Part shown: positions 32,712-46,000 of the stretch, in pieces
How positions within the stretch are numbered: the stretch's first letter is position 1
How the letters are laid out: each line of letters starts with the position of its first letter
NCBI RefSeq assembly: GCF_000485595.1
Contig: NW_014577394.1
Coordinates: 114,392-161,802, forward strand
Direction of reading: 5' to 3'
From: Priapulus caudatus
Lineage: Eukaryota > Priapulida > Priapulimorpha > Priapulimorphida > Priapulidae
Length of the DNA stretch: 47,411 nt
Program-made: the position numbers and the translations under genes
Notes under the pieces: generated by a model
The model's input: the letters and a program-made list of their open reading frames with translations, nothing else
Told to the model about the DNA's origin: nothing
Database searches by the model: none

Positions 32712-34262
32712 AGAGAGAGAGAGAGAGTAAGAAAGAAAGAGCGTGAGAAAGAATCAAAAGAGAAATACGACGACGAGCCGATGGTTATAGGCTCCGTTCG
32801 ACAGCGCTATACGGCCGACGCGCGATCACGCGCATGTCAGTGTTCATTACTAATTGCGTTACGTGTTTCCGTAACTAACTTGTCGGCTCGCACCATGTCG
32901 GTACACATCGCCTGTTCTAGATGCGTGGTCTTACTGCGGCGCCCGCAGCGCGCGCTGTCCAAGGTTGTTAGGCCGTAACCCGCGCGACACACTGAAGAAG
33001 AGAGATGAGGCAGAAATGCCCACATCGATGCCAGATGGATCTCAGCGAGAAGAGCCAGCAATTTGACTCGCACTCATATATCGCCGCCTCCCCCGTCCGC
33101 ATTGTAAGTACAACGATGGGCCATAGAGTTCGCTTAGCTTGCTCGGGCGAGATCATTTCTGTCCGCGAATATAGCCTATTACACGAGCGTAAATTGAACC
33201 GATGTCGCATTTGACACGTTGCTGTAAACCGTGCAGTGATAGCGTATTGGTTAAATTGTGAGAGGCGTGGTATATTGCAGTTGCTACGTGTTTTGTACGT
33301 GTGTAGGCAGCAATCGCGTTTCGGCGTCTATTCTATGTGTTTGTTATAAACCGACGAGGGGGAATATAAAATCGCGTTTGCAAGAAGAATGGACAAAAAA
33401 TGTTGTTTGTTGATCCACGATTTGCAAGCTGCCAGCGTTGAACTTGTGCATGATAACACAGGCAGAAATGACAAGTGGATGCAAACCAGACCCAGTAGCA
33501 GAAACAGCGGCTTGTATCAACCCGCTTCACTTCATCATACGATGAACTCTTCCTCTCCTGCCATCTCAATCTATATACACATCCATATACAGTACATACT
33601 GAGGCGCTTTCCATAACAAACAAGGGGCTATCTATGCATAGAGAAGAGCTTGCTAGACTGTATGTATAGCACACTGTTGTAGGGTGCGAGCTCCAGCGAT
33701 CACGCGAGCCGCATATAGAAAGTTTCTCTCAATAAAATACGCTCGAGACATGAACGAACTGCATGATAAATACTGATGCGGCACACGCGATCTGACGCAG
33801 CAGACGACGCAAAACCTCCATCATGACGCAGCACGCCGTAGTCTGAAATTCACCGAAATATTAATTAGTATAACGATGTTTTCATCTACTCGCGACAACA
33901 CGTACGTCGGCTTTTCGCTTTGATCGTGCGAGCGCACTAGATTAACGAGGCGAGCTGGGCACTGTCGCGGACGTGACATCATATGATGGTTCACTCATCC
34001 CTCCCTTCATCTGTCGGCTGCCGTCGACGCCATGAAGACTGCTAATATTTGCGTTAGTTGTCACTCTTTCATCGCAACATGATCGCACGAGTCGGAATAT
34101 TAATGCGATGTTCATGCATCAGGGTCGTAATAGATATAATTCTGTCGTTAATATCGATCCGCAAAGTCGCCAGATAAAAGATCACGATATACGACATCAT
34201 TACACGCGCTAGACGACTGTGTACAGAGCAATGATTGATTCATGCTGAGATATATATAGATA
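32434..34262 (+). repeat. Segmental duplication, copy 3a (unit positions ~13.5-15.44 kb)
   Basis: Starts inside a GA tract that copy 1 has at 13430-13835 and ends in the TA run that copy 1 has at 15440. It matches copy 2 at 28600-30510. It shares small changes with copy 3b and not with copy 2 (AGATTAACGAGG; GGTTCACTCAT), so 3a and 3b are the closest pair. Confidence 0.92.
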
Positions 34263-34265
34263 TAT

Positions 34266-34267
34266 AC

Positions 34268-34307
<40 letters not shown>

Positions 34308-34326
34308 TTATTTATTTATTTATTTA
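34266..34326 (+). repeat. TTTA microsatellite at copy 3a/3b junction
   Basis: About 15 TTTA units with one TTAATTA interruption, joined directly to the TA run that ends copy 3a. Confidence 0.9.
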
Positions 34327-35027
34327 TAACATCTACCGTATTTTACCTTTTTATGTCTGGCCTGATCATCAAATAATGATGAACAGCAGATTAGTATTAT
34401 AGAGAAATATCGTAAATTCTAGGATATATGTAAATATATGTTGGACTTGTCACTACGAAAGTCACTGATTGCTATAATGAACTTATTTGTGTTTGCGTGC
34501 GCGCATACGTGCGTGCGTGCGTGCGTGCGTGCATGTAGGTGTCTCTATATTGTGTATGATAATGACTGTGTCCGTTTGGGTGGGTTTTGGTGGAATCCGT
34601 ACCTTAAACCATCGGTTATTACACTCCTCCGCTGTTTTTGCCTTCACACGAGTGGTGATGTCACCTAGCTGCGGACGGCCCCTGGGCAACCCAGTTCACG
34701 ATTCATTTGCAGATTTCCTCGAGAAGAAGACGACAATAAGAGCTAGCTGTCACAGTTGTCACGTGCTCACAGACAGCCGTCTAGCACTTTTAGCACGCTA
34801 TTCGATTTCATTAAAAATGGAGAAATTCGCTCACAAACAGCGGCTGGCGTTTGTGTGAGCCGGCAATTTGATATTGCTCATCGTTATTCCGCGCAGTCGC
34901 CTCGAACGCCAGCAGCCAAATGCACTGCGCACACGAAAATTGCCTCCGCAGGAAAAAGCTAGACTAGTAAACAAGGGTAATCAGTTAGGGGAGACGATAA
35001 AGCACGAGAAAGAGAAGCGGACGTAGA

Positions 35028-35075
<48 letters not shown>

Positions 35076-35668
35076 AGCGAGAGAGAGAAAGAGAGAAGAG
35101 CGAGAGGAGGAGAAATTTGAAAAGCTGGTGATAATGGTCTCGTGGAGCGCTTCCGATGTCGCCGGCTTTCTGCTACGATGCTCCCATCTCGCCAGACCTT
35201 TCCATTCGCTAGGCGAACTCCAGCGGAATGCGTTTGTCACTAGGACTCTCAGCCAGACACCTAGACGTGTTATGAGATACTGAGACACCCTGAGCCAGAT
35301 GCCATGACGTCTCACGAGACACCGAGACACACGTAGTCGAACTACAAGTGCTTTTACTGGACGGTGAGACACCCTGAACCATACTTCACGACATGTGATG
35401 AGGCACTGAGAAGCCCCCGAGGAGTCCCCTGAGGAGACATTAAGATAATATAAACCCGAAGATAACGAGCAGTTACACTTATTGAGCCCCACAATTTGTC
35501 TGTCCTTGCACACTTGGAGACTAGTGTGTCCACACATAACTAGGAAATTATATCACCTTAGGTCCAACTTGGAATTTCTAAACACAGGTAAATGCCACAC
35601 GGTTGGATATAGAGATAGCGGTATAGTGGGAGAGATAGTGAGCAAGAGGGCGAGAGAGTGAGAGAGAG

Positions 35669-35707
<39 letters not shown>

Positions 35708-38700
35708 AAAGAGAGAGTGAGATAGAGGAAGCGGAAGAAGGGAAGAAAGAAATAAAGAGAGAGAGAGAAAGAGAGAGAAAGGGAGAAGAGAAAGAAAGCT
35801 AGAGAGAGAGAGAAGGAGCGAGAGAGAGAGAGAGAAGAAGAAAAGAAAATAGAACACGAGAGACAAAAGAAAGAGAGAGAGAGAGAGAGAGAGAAGATGA
35901 GAGAGTGAGAGAGAAGTGAGAGAGAGAGTGAGAGAGAGTGAGAGTAGAGCTCAGAGAGGGCGGAAGAATGGAAGAAAGAGATAAAGAGAGAAAGAGAGAG
36001 AGATGGAGAGAGAGGAGAGAGAGCAGAGAGAGAGGGCGAAGAGAGAGAGAGAGAGTAAGAACAGAAAGCGCGGAGAAAGAATCAAAAGAGAAATACGATC
36101 GACGGAGTCCGATGGTTATAGGCTCCGTTCACAGCGCTATACGCCGACGCGCGATCATGACCCGCATGTCAGTGTTCATACTAATTGGCGTTATACGTGT
36201 TTCCGTAACTAAACTTGTCGCTCGTCACCATGTCGGTACACATCGCCGTCTTCTAGATGCGTGTCTTCCTGCGGCGCCCGCAGCGGCGCGCTGTCCAAGT
36301 ATGTTAGTCCGTAACCGCGCGAACACACTGAAGAAGAGAGATGTAGGCGAAATGCCCACATCGATGCCCAGATGGCATCTCAGCGAGTAAGAGCCAGCAA
36401 TTTGCCGCTCGCACGTCATCATTCGTTTGCGCAGCGCCTCCCCGTCCGCATTGTAAGTACAACGATGCCATAGCGTTCGCTACGCTTGCTCGGGCGAGAT
36501 CATTTCTGTCCCGCGAAATAATAGCCTAATTACACAGGCCGTAAATGACCGATGTCGCATTTGACCCGTTGCGTAAACGTGCAGTGATACGCGTATTGGT
36601 TAAATGTGAGAGGCATGGATACTTTCAGTTGCTACGTGTTTTGTATCTGGTGTAGGCAGCAATCGCGTTTTCGGCGTCTATTCTATGTTTTGTCTCTATA
36701 CACCGACGAGGGTGACATAAATGCCGTTGCAAGAAGAAATGGACAAAAAATGCTTGTTTGTTGATCCCAACGATTTGCAAGCTGCCAGCGTTTGAACTTG
36801 TGCATGCTAACACAGGCCAAAATGACAATGCATCAAACGAGCAACCCAGTAGCAGAAACAGCGGCTTGTATCCACCCGCTTCACTTCATCCCCTACGGAT
36901 GAAGCCTTCTCTCGCCTGCCATCTCAATCCTATATACACCTCCATATACAGTACACTCACAGAGGCTGCCTTTCCATAAGCAAACCAAGCGGCTATCTAT
37001 GCATCAGAGAATAGCTGCTAGACCTGTAATGTAAGCAAGCACCTGTGTTGTAGGGGTGCGAGCTCCCCCAGCGATCACGCGAGTCCGCATATAGAAGTTT
37101 TCTCCTCATAAAATACGCTCGAGACATGCCCCAACTTGCACTATAAATACTGATGCGGCATCCGCGATCTGACGCAGTCAGAACGACGCCAAAACCTCCA
37201 TGCATGACGCAAGCAACGCCGTAGTCTGATTCACCCGAAATATTAATTAGTATCACCCCACGATCGTTTTCCATCTACTTCGCGACAACACCCCCCATAC
37301 GTCGCTTTTTCGGCTTTGATCGTGCGAGCGCACAACTACGATTAACGAGGCAGCGGGCACTGTCCGCGACGGTGACATCAAATACGAGGTTCACGTCATA
37401 CCCCCCTTCATTCTGTCGGCGCCGTCGACTGAGGCCATGAAGACGCTAATATTTGCGTAGTTGTCACCTTTTCATCCCGCAAACATGTAGCACGAATCGG
37501 AATATTTAATGCGAATGTTCATGCATCACTGGTCGTAATATATAATAATTCTGTCGTAATACGATCCGCAAAGTCCCCGATGAAAACATCACGCCTATAC
37601 GACATCATTACACGCGCTAGACGACTGTGTACAGAGCCCATGATGATTCATGCTGAGATATATATAGAATATATGATATATGTATATATAGATATATACT
37701 ATATAATATAGGATTATACTATAAACTGTTTGTGGAAGGCGAATTCATTACCTTCAAAATCCTCTGTTTTTACAATTAATGTGAATTTGTCGTGATATAA
37801 ATTTCAGTTTCAATTATTAATGAACAACACAGTCGCAGTTAGAAAACGTGTATAACAGATTGCGCGTTCGCTCTCAGAGGAATCTAGAGATAGCCTGTGT
37901 GGTCATGCCTAGCGCATTTTTATGTCCGCCAGTTTGATGTGCGTGCATGTGCGCGTGTGCCGGTCTGTAGTATTGCTCTGTTTTTAGGTTACAGACGCTT
38001 AAAAAAACTATTGCCAATATCACTGCAATAAAATATATATATATATAATATATCTATATACCTCCCTGTATAAGCTCCTCTACATGTGGAACCTATGCAT
38101 GATCTATATCCACCTAATTAACGATTCATAGTGTAAGAGACTGTGAATCTCTAATGTTGCACACCTTCCACGCCGGACTGTCTACCGGCAACGTCATAAT
38201 TTCCGTGAGTGACCCCCTTAACCGAAACAACAATAATAATTCATCCTCGAGGCCCTGCATGTAGAGCCACTATCTGTATGTCGAGATATATTATATCTCC
38301 GTCACGCTTCTTGTAGTTTTAGCTCCGTTCTGAAGATTATGGTTTTCGTCCCCGCGCTCCTCGAGTTTCTGTTAGGTGACTCGTATACCACTCCCTGTTG
38401 CCACACCTATAGACTATGTACGCCGCAGCCTTTTGGTATTTGCGCTTCCCCAGCGACCCGGCTGCACTTCAAACAAACCCTCATGATAGCGGTGCTCCAA
38501 TGCAAGTCGAACAACCTCTCAATATTACGGGCCGTTGTTCAAACAGATTCATCTTTTTGTTACAATTCAGTCGACTTCATGTCGAATCCATCGAGCGAGT
38601 TGAATTAGCAAGCTCTTCTTCGTTAAATCCGTATATATTGGCCCGTAAGTTTTTCGTTTTTCTCGAAGACTGCATACCTGATGATCCACCGATCCATAGA

Positions 38701-40269
38701 CGTCCTCGTTTTCAAAGTCCTCTCCCTTTTTTTTCCGCTCCAATTATTTAACTGCTAGTGCAAGAGATGCGGTCGTGATGATAGTCTGGGAGTCTGCAGA
38801 GAAACAATCGAGCGTCTCATTTCAACTTGCTCGGCCGCGCTAGTATGCGGCCAATAGAACCAGAGTAGAGGCGGCAGCGCCTTCCTCGGCCAGGAACATA
38901 ATATTGTTTGATTGGAATTCGAATATCAATACGGCTTGAGGCTGACTTTGTCTGCCGTGCCACTGTTTCTTAGAAGTAAGAGGCTTAGCGTTCAAACCCA
39001 ACTATTAACTCGACTGCCTGCGTCGATCCGACGATTGCATTGCGCGGGCCGTGTTACTCCCGCCTGCCCCCCCGGCCACAGCGAATATTGTTTGTGAGAA
39101 GCTTTGTTCGTCAGTACGGCACTGTTCGCCGAGTTGGCGATACTATACTGCAGTGCGCAGCACCCAGTAAACAACTCGTCACCTTCCGCTGTCTCCGCCT
39201 TATGCAATGCGGAAAATTCCCTCTCTGTTATTTGTCGCCCCTGCATCCTATTGCGCAGTTGTGTAACGAATCTAGATTTCCCCCGCGTTCTGAGCGCTCA
39301 ACCTCTTCCTCGCTAGTCCCCGACTGATCCGCTACTTTAAGTAGACGAACATCTGTGTCCGCCAACAAAGAGCCCTACGCCTCCCCAGATTGCACCGCAC
39401 CCCCGAGACCTGTACTACCTGGTCGACGGTTTCAGAGCAGGGGCCAGCCACATCAAGCCAAGGAACATCGTCGGCAGCTGCCCCTTGTGTCATGTCAATT
39501 TAACCTCCCATAGGAGAAGGAATATCCGTACCCTCCCACTTCCCTCCATGTTTCCGCCGTTCCCTCCGACAATGAGACAGAAACCGCCTATCCCTGCCTC
39601 GGTATTTTCCCCTTTTTTCCGGCAATAAGCGATGTTGTGCTTAGTAAGCAAACGCTCAAGTGTCACTGTTGCGGCTTCAGTGTCCGTCTTGGGTAGTATA
39701 GGGTGATCTACTGGATTGATCTAATGATTGGCCATCGTCGCGCCGATGAAACAGCACATTATATTCTGCCTCCATTCGACTTTCGGTGCGTACCGTCCCG
39801 CCTTCAGCTTTCCACGGAAGTAACGCTCTTTCAACCTGGATTGCCTTTTCCTCTCTACCTCTCGCGTACTTTCCGCCTGGTTCTCGGTCGCCTTTTTGCC
39901 TCCTGGCCCTCGGCTGGTTCGCCGCGCTCCGGTCGTCGCCGCCTTGAATACTCTAATGCCCACACTTCATCAGACTACGGTCATTGGATGTGAGCCCCTA
40001 TCTCGCAGCGGTGGCACGTTCTCGTTACGTTATCGCAGTTTGTATGGGCCGCGATGCGAAATGTTATAAATTACGAGCGCCTAACAGCGCACTAGTCTCT
40101 GTAGAACTACATATACCTATAGTCGAACAAGCCAGGGCTCCCAAGTTATTGTACAACCGGAAAGAACACAACCACACCCGATGCTCAAATAAGACCCGTA
40201 ATCCCACTGAACCTCTCGCTGACCGCACCTGGGGTGGCTTCATCCCCCTCTCTGTCTCCACACAGTCTT

Positions 40270-40790
40270 CTCCCCTCCACACTCACCACCCACACACACA
40301 CATCACACCGTGCACGCACGCACGTACGCAGGCAAGCACGCCACACGCAACCCCACACGCACAGCCCCCGCACGACCGTTCTCCCTCTCTCTCTCTGCTT
40401 CCTCCAGCTTCCCCACCCCCGCACGTATCACCCGCCGCACACACACCCCCAGCCGCCCACACAAATGCACACACACGGCCGAAGCATAGGCGTGACATGG
40501 ATGCGGCGCATGTCAACGCGCATCTCTCGTCTCTTTCTCCTCTTACATATTATATACATACTATAATATACATAAGATATTGTGTGTGTGTGTGCTGTGT
40601 GTGTGGTGTGGTGCTGTGTGTGTGTGGTATTTGTGTGTGCGTGCGCGTGCGCTGTGTGCGTGCTGTGCGTGCGTGCGTGTGTGCGTGTGTGTGTTGCGTG
40701 TGTGTGTGTGTTGTCGTGTGTGTGGTGTGTGTGGTGTGTGTCGTGTGTTGTGTGTGTGTGGTGTGTGTGTGTGTGTGTGTGGTGGTTATC
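40270..40790. repeat. Inverted CA ... GT microsatellite pair, copy 3b
   Basis: CA and GCAC-rich DNA with many inserted C (40270-40470), an AT-rich centre (40545-40580), then GT repeats with TGC variants (40580-40790). Homologue of 17512-17962. Confidence 0.8.
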
Positions 40791-41515
40791 ACATAATATA
40801 TGTAGTATATATTATTTACATTCTGGCCAATTAGTATAGAATAGGCAAAGTTTGCTAAACCTCTCAAGGGGAATTTTGCAGGCTTAATTTCTAGAGTAAA
40901 CGCAATAAGCGAGCTGGCGCAGCGTCGACGTGGCATGGATTAAACGTTGCCAAGGGGAGATTCACTGTGCCCGCTATCAAAATGCGTTAGAAAATCACCA
41001 TTCGAGACTCAGCCCTGCTGCTGTTTAAACGCCGTTGTATGTAACGCCGCCGCCTGTAATCGCGCTCACTGCAAGCCGATTTAACGCTAGCGAACATAAT
41101 CGACGCATATTTCTATTAATAATGTAAGAGGGAGTAACAGGAAAGATATAGACAAGAGACGCAAGCAGGGAAATGGAGAAGCCATAGCAGATAGGTTTGT
41201 CAGAAGATCGAGGCGAAGAGAAGAGTGGAAAGGACAGAAGAAGGGCGTCACCGCATGAACCGCTTTAAATTCATGCCAACTCTTATATTGATAACTGTCT
41301 CCTGCGAATGTATTCCTATTTTTTTCGCATCGAATAACATTATTGATCCCATACTTTGGCGTGTACCACACGTGCTTCATTCCTGGTAGCCATCATCCTC
41401 TTCACCACCACACCCGTGCTGATTTATACCGCGTAAATAACCTTTGCTTTAATTAAATCACTAATGTAGCTGTCGTAAAGTATCGGTTACCATATTTTAA
41501 ATATTATCTGTTCAG

Positions 41516-41559
<44 letters not shown>

Positions 41560-42299
41560 TGTGTGCGTGCGTTTTCGTGGCGTGCGTGCGTGGCGTTGCG
41601 TGCGTGCGTGTGGCGCGCGTGTGTGTGTAACGTTCGCGTGTAGGTCCATACCTGTGTAAGTATGTGGTCCGCTGTCGGCAAACTTAAACCCTGTGTGATT
41701 CATAACACAGATTACCATACCACTGTATTCGCGGCCGCAGCTTGTAAACTTGAATAATCCGTATAACCTTCGTAGTCCTTTAGCTCGGCGCCGAGAGAAG
41801 AATAAGAGCGCAACCCCCGTGTTCCTTCTGTCAGAATTCTTCGTGATGCGATGCATGCTCACCCGTATCCGCGCCCCCAATACATCTATCTATGTACCCT
41901 CTTCATTCTCCTGCCTGTGGGACCCGGCTTGTAACATGAAATGAGCCTGTGCAAAGCAATCAATCCGCCAGAAGTCTATTCGGTTATGAAACGCAGTCCG
42001 TCTCACAGGCAAGCAAGCACCGCCCTGCCTGGTGTCCCGCATTATTATTTCTTTTACATAGTTATATGCATTTTATTTGCGTGTTGCGCAATATTGTAAT
42101 ATATATTTGTATATATGTATCTTTATATGTAATAATTGTAGTCATTTTTATAAATTCATTCATAAATTGTTATAATTCCGATTCCCGATACAATCTTCAC
42201 GGCTGCACGGATCGATATCATTTCTATCAATGTATTTCTCAAAGATATGTAGTATGTCACTCGTTCTTCATCGGCCATGCGGCGCGCATTCTTGATCTT

Positions 42300-43030
42300 C
42301 CTATTCATTCCTTCTCTCTCTCTCTTCTCTCTCCTCCTCGGCATCTTCGCCTTTTTTCTGTCTCCTTTCTCTCCGCCCCCCCATCTCTTTCTCTTTCTCC
42401 GTCCTTCTCCTCCCCGCTTCTGCCCCTCCTCCTCCCCCTCTCTCTCTTTCACTCTCTTCCCACTCCCACACTCGGTCCTCGGCGCTGCCCCCCCTTGTTG
42501 CCGAGCCGTCGGTCTTGTGCCCCTTTGCCTTCCCGCCCGGCCCTTTCTCTGCCTGTCCACTGTCTCCCGGTCCCCCCCTTCCTCGCCGCCGTCGGGGCCC
42601 TCGCAACCTCGTCGCGCCGCCGAAGCGCGCGGCGAGAAAGATTGCGCGAGCGCGCCCAGCGTGCGCCCCCCCTGACTCCTCTTTCTCCTCTCATCTATCT
42701 CTCTCTCTCTCTTCTTTATCTCTTCCTCCTTCGCTCTGCCCTCAGGGCCGGGGCGGCGCCTTGCCCCTTCGTTTATCGCGTCACTCTGTTTCTTTTTCCT
42801 TATCATCCCCCTCTTGACGTGTCTTCTTGCATATCTCACGCCGTGACGCGGTGGCCTCCCAATATCGCCGCCTCCCCGCTCCCTTCCCCTTCTCCTTCAA
42901 AGGCGTCTCTCCCAGTCTCGTTCACTCCCTGCCCGCCGCCCCGGTCCGTCGCGTCGCCGCCCTCTCTCTCTTTCTCTTCTCTTTCTCTCGCCCCGTCTCT
43001 CTCTCTTCTCTCTTCTCTCTCTCCTCGCTC
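42300..43030 (+). repeat. CT tract of copy 3b with C/G-rich interior
   Basis: Corresponds to the CT tract at 19435-19800 but is about twice as long. The middle (42470-42700) is strongly C/G-rich and has no counterpart I can see in copy 1. A long plus-strand frame here (41949-43055) is Ser/Pro/Leu low-complexity and not a gene. Confidence 0.7.
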
Positions 43031-46000
43031 TTTTTCTCTGTATCTATTTATCTGATCTATCAATTTCCCACTAAGCTCTTTATCTCGATATCTTCTACTC
43101 TATGTCCTACTCTCTTTTACTCTTATCATGTTGTCGCATTCTGAAGAAATAGAATCGCCATTTCAGAAGCTGCCCAGGTCAGCCGTAGAGCTGTGATTTA
43201 GTTGGCCCCTCACGCGTGTGTTCTTTGACTTGTGGAGACCCCACCGTTGGCAATAGTATCACAGCGGGAGCTTTCAACACATCTGTTGCGATTTGCACAA
43301 ATACCGATTACACTGAGTAGAACGAATGGTACGACTCACCGCCATGCAATACTAGCTGCGCCTTTGACATACGGGTACCTGGCCCGCACTTCGGGCTCCC
43401 CTGAGGACCTCGCCGTCCCGGGTTTTCTCCGCGAGACAGTGTCCTGTCATAAGGCCTTGTGGCCACCCACGATTAACTAAATGCTGATATGATCCAAGCT
43501 GAAATCTGCACATATGCTCTTAAGGTCCGCCCCAAGAGATCGCGGACCATAGGTCACGGCGAGCCGAGTCTATCACCCCGCACAGGTCCGCGGTACTCCC
43601 CTCCACCCAGCCCCCCGCCCCCCCCACGCTGGGTAGCAACCCATAGCAGCTTGGCTCCCATGTAGATCCTGCAACGTGGTCGTCCCCAACATAGCTCACG
43701 CCCAGTCTTCCGCCCCTGTAAATGCCAAGATCCTCTCCGCCGCAACCATTGTCATTCATGTTCTATTTTAATATTTCAATTTTCTTTTTGATCTAACGTC
43801 GTCTACTTCGCGTCGTATTGCGTCCCCCGAGCGGCGACGCGTGGGTTCGCCCGTCACCGATTGTACGTACTACCGTCCACGCAAGTCGAGTCCGACTACT
43901 CCCAACCTCAGTTCTGGCTTATATAGTTATTATCCATCAGGGCTGCCCTTGCTCGTCCCTCCTGTCGATGTTGTTGCCTGTTGCTCGCTTGCCGTGTCCC
44001 CTTTTGTGTTGTCGTCCGGCCCTCACTTCCCTTATTCTGCCTCCCTCCTGCTCCGCTGCCCCATCGCTCCCGTGACGTCCTCAGAATCAACCTCACGTCT
44101 GCCCCCTTGTTCGACTCCGGGTTTTCATTCGCGCGCTTCTATTGGACACCGACCGATGCCGGGCCCACCGGGTGCGGCTGGCGTGTATAGCGTAGCCTGT
44201 ATCAGCTACATCCGCGGCGCGCCGACCCCCTCGCCGTCGACGTCTCCTGTTGGGCCATGGAGTCGGATCCCCTGCGTTCGGCCGGAGTAAATAAAAACAA
44301 TATGGGTCCACCCCCTTGCTCTGTATCTCCCTATTGTAACGAAGTTTGCTTAATTTGGAGTTTTGACAATCTGGCGGGCCGTCCCGGCGTGCGGTGCTCG
44401 CAGGCGGCGCGCTCAACCGATGCCGGCTTCGACAATTCGTTTTTTTTGAAAATTAAATTTCCTCGTTCATTAGCTTGTTCTACCTGCTCACACGGCGGGG
44501 AATCGCCCCCGCTTAAATACATGAACGCAAAATCCCAGTCTTGTTGCTTCGGCGGCGGCGAAACTCGCGGCGCGCATAGCTGCCCCGTGGCCGCCCCGGG
44601 TTCGATTGCCTACGGCTTTCATTGACGCCTTGTAACCTATTTATTTATTGAACCAGGTTCCGCAGTACATCCGCGTTCCCCCGCCCGACCCGTCGGCTCG
44701 TCGCTCTCTTCTCTCTCCCCCTGTCCGCCCTCCATCAACCTGCCACGGTTGAGACCTGCTCTTCGTGCCACAGGGCCTGGTCCCACTGCCTCCCATTCTT
44801 AGCCCCCGTCGGGGCGCTCGGCCGATTGAGCACGTATCCACCTATGTACCCCTGATTTCTTTAGACGTTGTATTTGACCTCGTTCATGATGATAAGCACA
44901 GCGTTGAGGCGCTCACCAGCCTCACCGCGTCACCAGACCAGCGCGCCGAGTGAAAAGCATAAACGACCCACACGGCCCGCCTCGCCCCGGCGCGGGACCA
45001 ACGTACACCGCTCCCGATCTCTCGCCCGGTCGTTGGCTTGCATGCGCTGCATAACGCGCGACACTAGTCACCGGCTCAAGCACCGACAGGCAGGCCTCGC
45101 GGATAGCGAGAGAGACGGAGAGACAGAGAGAGAGAGAGAGCGAGAAAGAAAGCCCAGAGAAAGGCGCCAACGAGAGACAAATCCCCCCGTGCCCGCCACT
45201 CACAGGCAGAGCCATTCCTACGGCCAGCGATCGACTCTCCAATCCTATCGCCATTAATACTACACGCGATTCGGCCGACCTCTCGGAGCGGCACTTCACC
45301 GGCCAATTTCCGTTTCACTGTGTGTGTGTGGGGCCTGTGTTGCCCGTGTCGTGCGCCTGTGCGTGCGTATGTGTGATTGGTGGCGTGTGCATGCGTGCAT
45401 TCCACGGCGGCGCGGCGCGCGGCGCGGTGTGGGTGTGGCGCGTGCATGTGGCCATGCGTGCCGTGTATGTGCGCTTGCGGGCGTGTACTCCATTGGCTTG
45501 TGCGTGTCGTGTTTGCTTCTCCCGCGAGTTCGTGTCCCTTGCGCGAAGCGTACATCCTGGCCTGCGATTTCCGCAGGTTTTTGTCGAAGAGCTCCATCGG
45601 CGCGCGCCCTCCGCGCGCTGGGGCTGCTGTTGCCCCCCGGGCAATCACGTGCTCGGGTCTTGATTCCTGCAGCCCTGCTATGGCCTGCTGCTTCCGCCGC
45701 CCTCCGCAGGACGAGGGAGGAACCGGGGCATCGCCCGAAATTAGTGGCGAACGCAGCGCCGAGGCGCCACAACAGGACTGAACAGGAAAACCTCTCCCTT
45801 CTCGTCCGCCGGGGCCTGTCGTGTTTCCCTGTTTCTGGCGAGATCCTCGCCCTTTTCAACCTGCCGTTTCCGGTGCCAGCTTCTGGTCCCCATGCCTCCG
45901 CTGCCCACTTTGGCCCGACCCCCTGCCGGTCCCCCCGGTCGCGCCGTCTGTTGCATGCCCTTTTAGTTCGCTCGGGATCGGCGTCGATCATCAGCTCCCA

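Noticed and set aside
32434-34262. Copy 3a as a transposable element insertion
   Set aside because: Its ends coincide with GA and TTTA repeats of the unit and not with terminal repeats or a TSD; it is better explained as a jump-back duplication.
39984-40796. 270-codon plus-strand frame
   Set aside because: It is built from CA and GT microsatellites with inserted C residues; copy 1 is not open over the same stretch.
41949-43055. 368-codon plus-strand open frame, the longest in the window
   Set aside because: It is low-complexity Ser/Pro/Leu, lies in the degraded copy 3b, spans the CT tract and has no counterpart open in copy 1.
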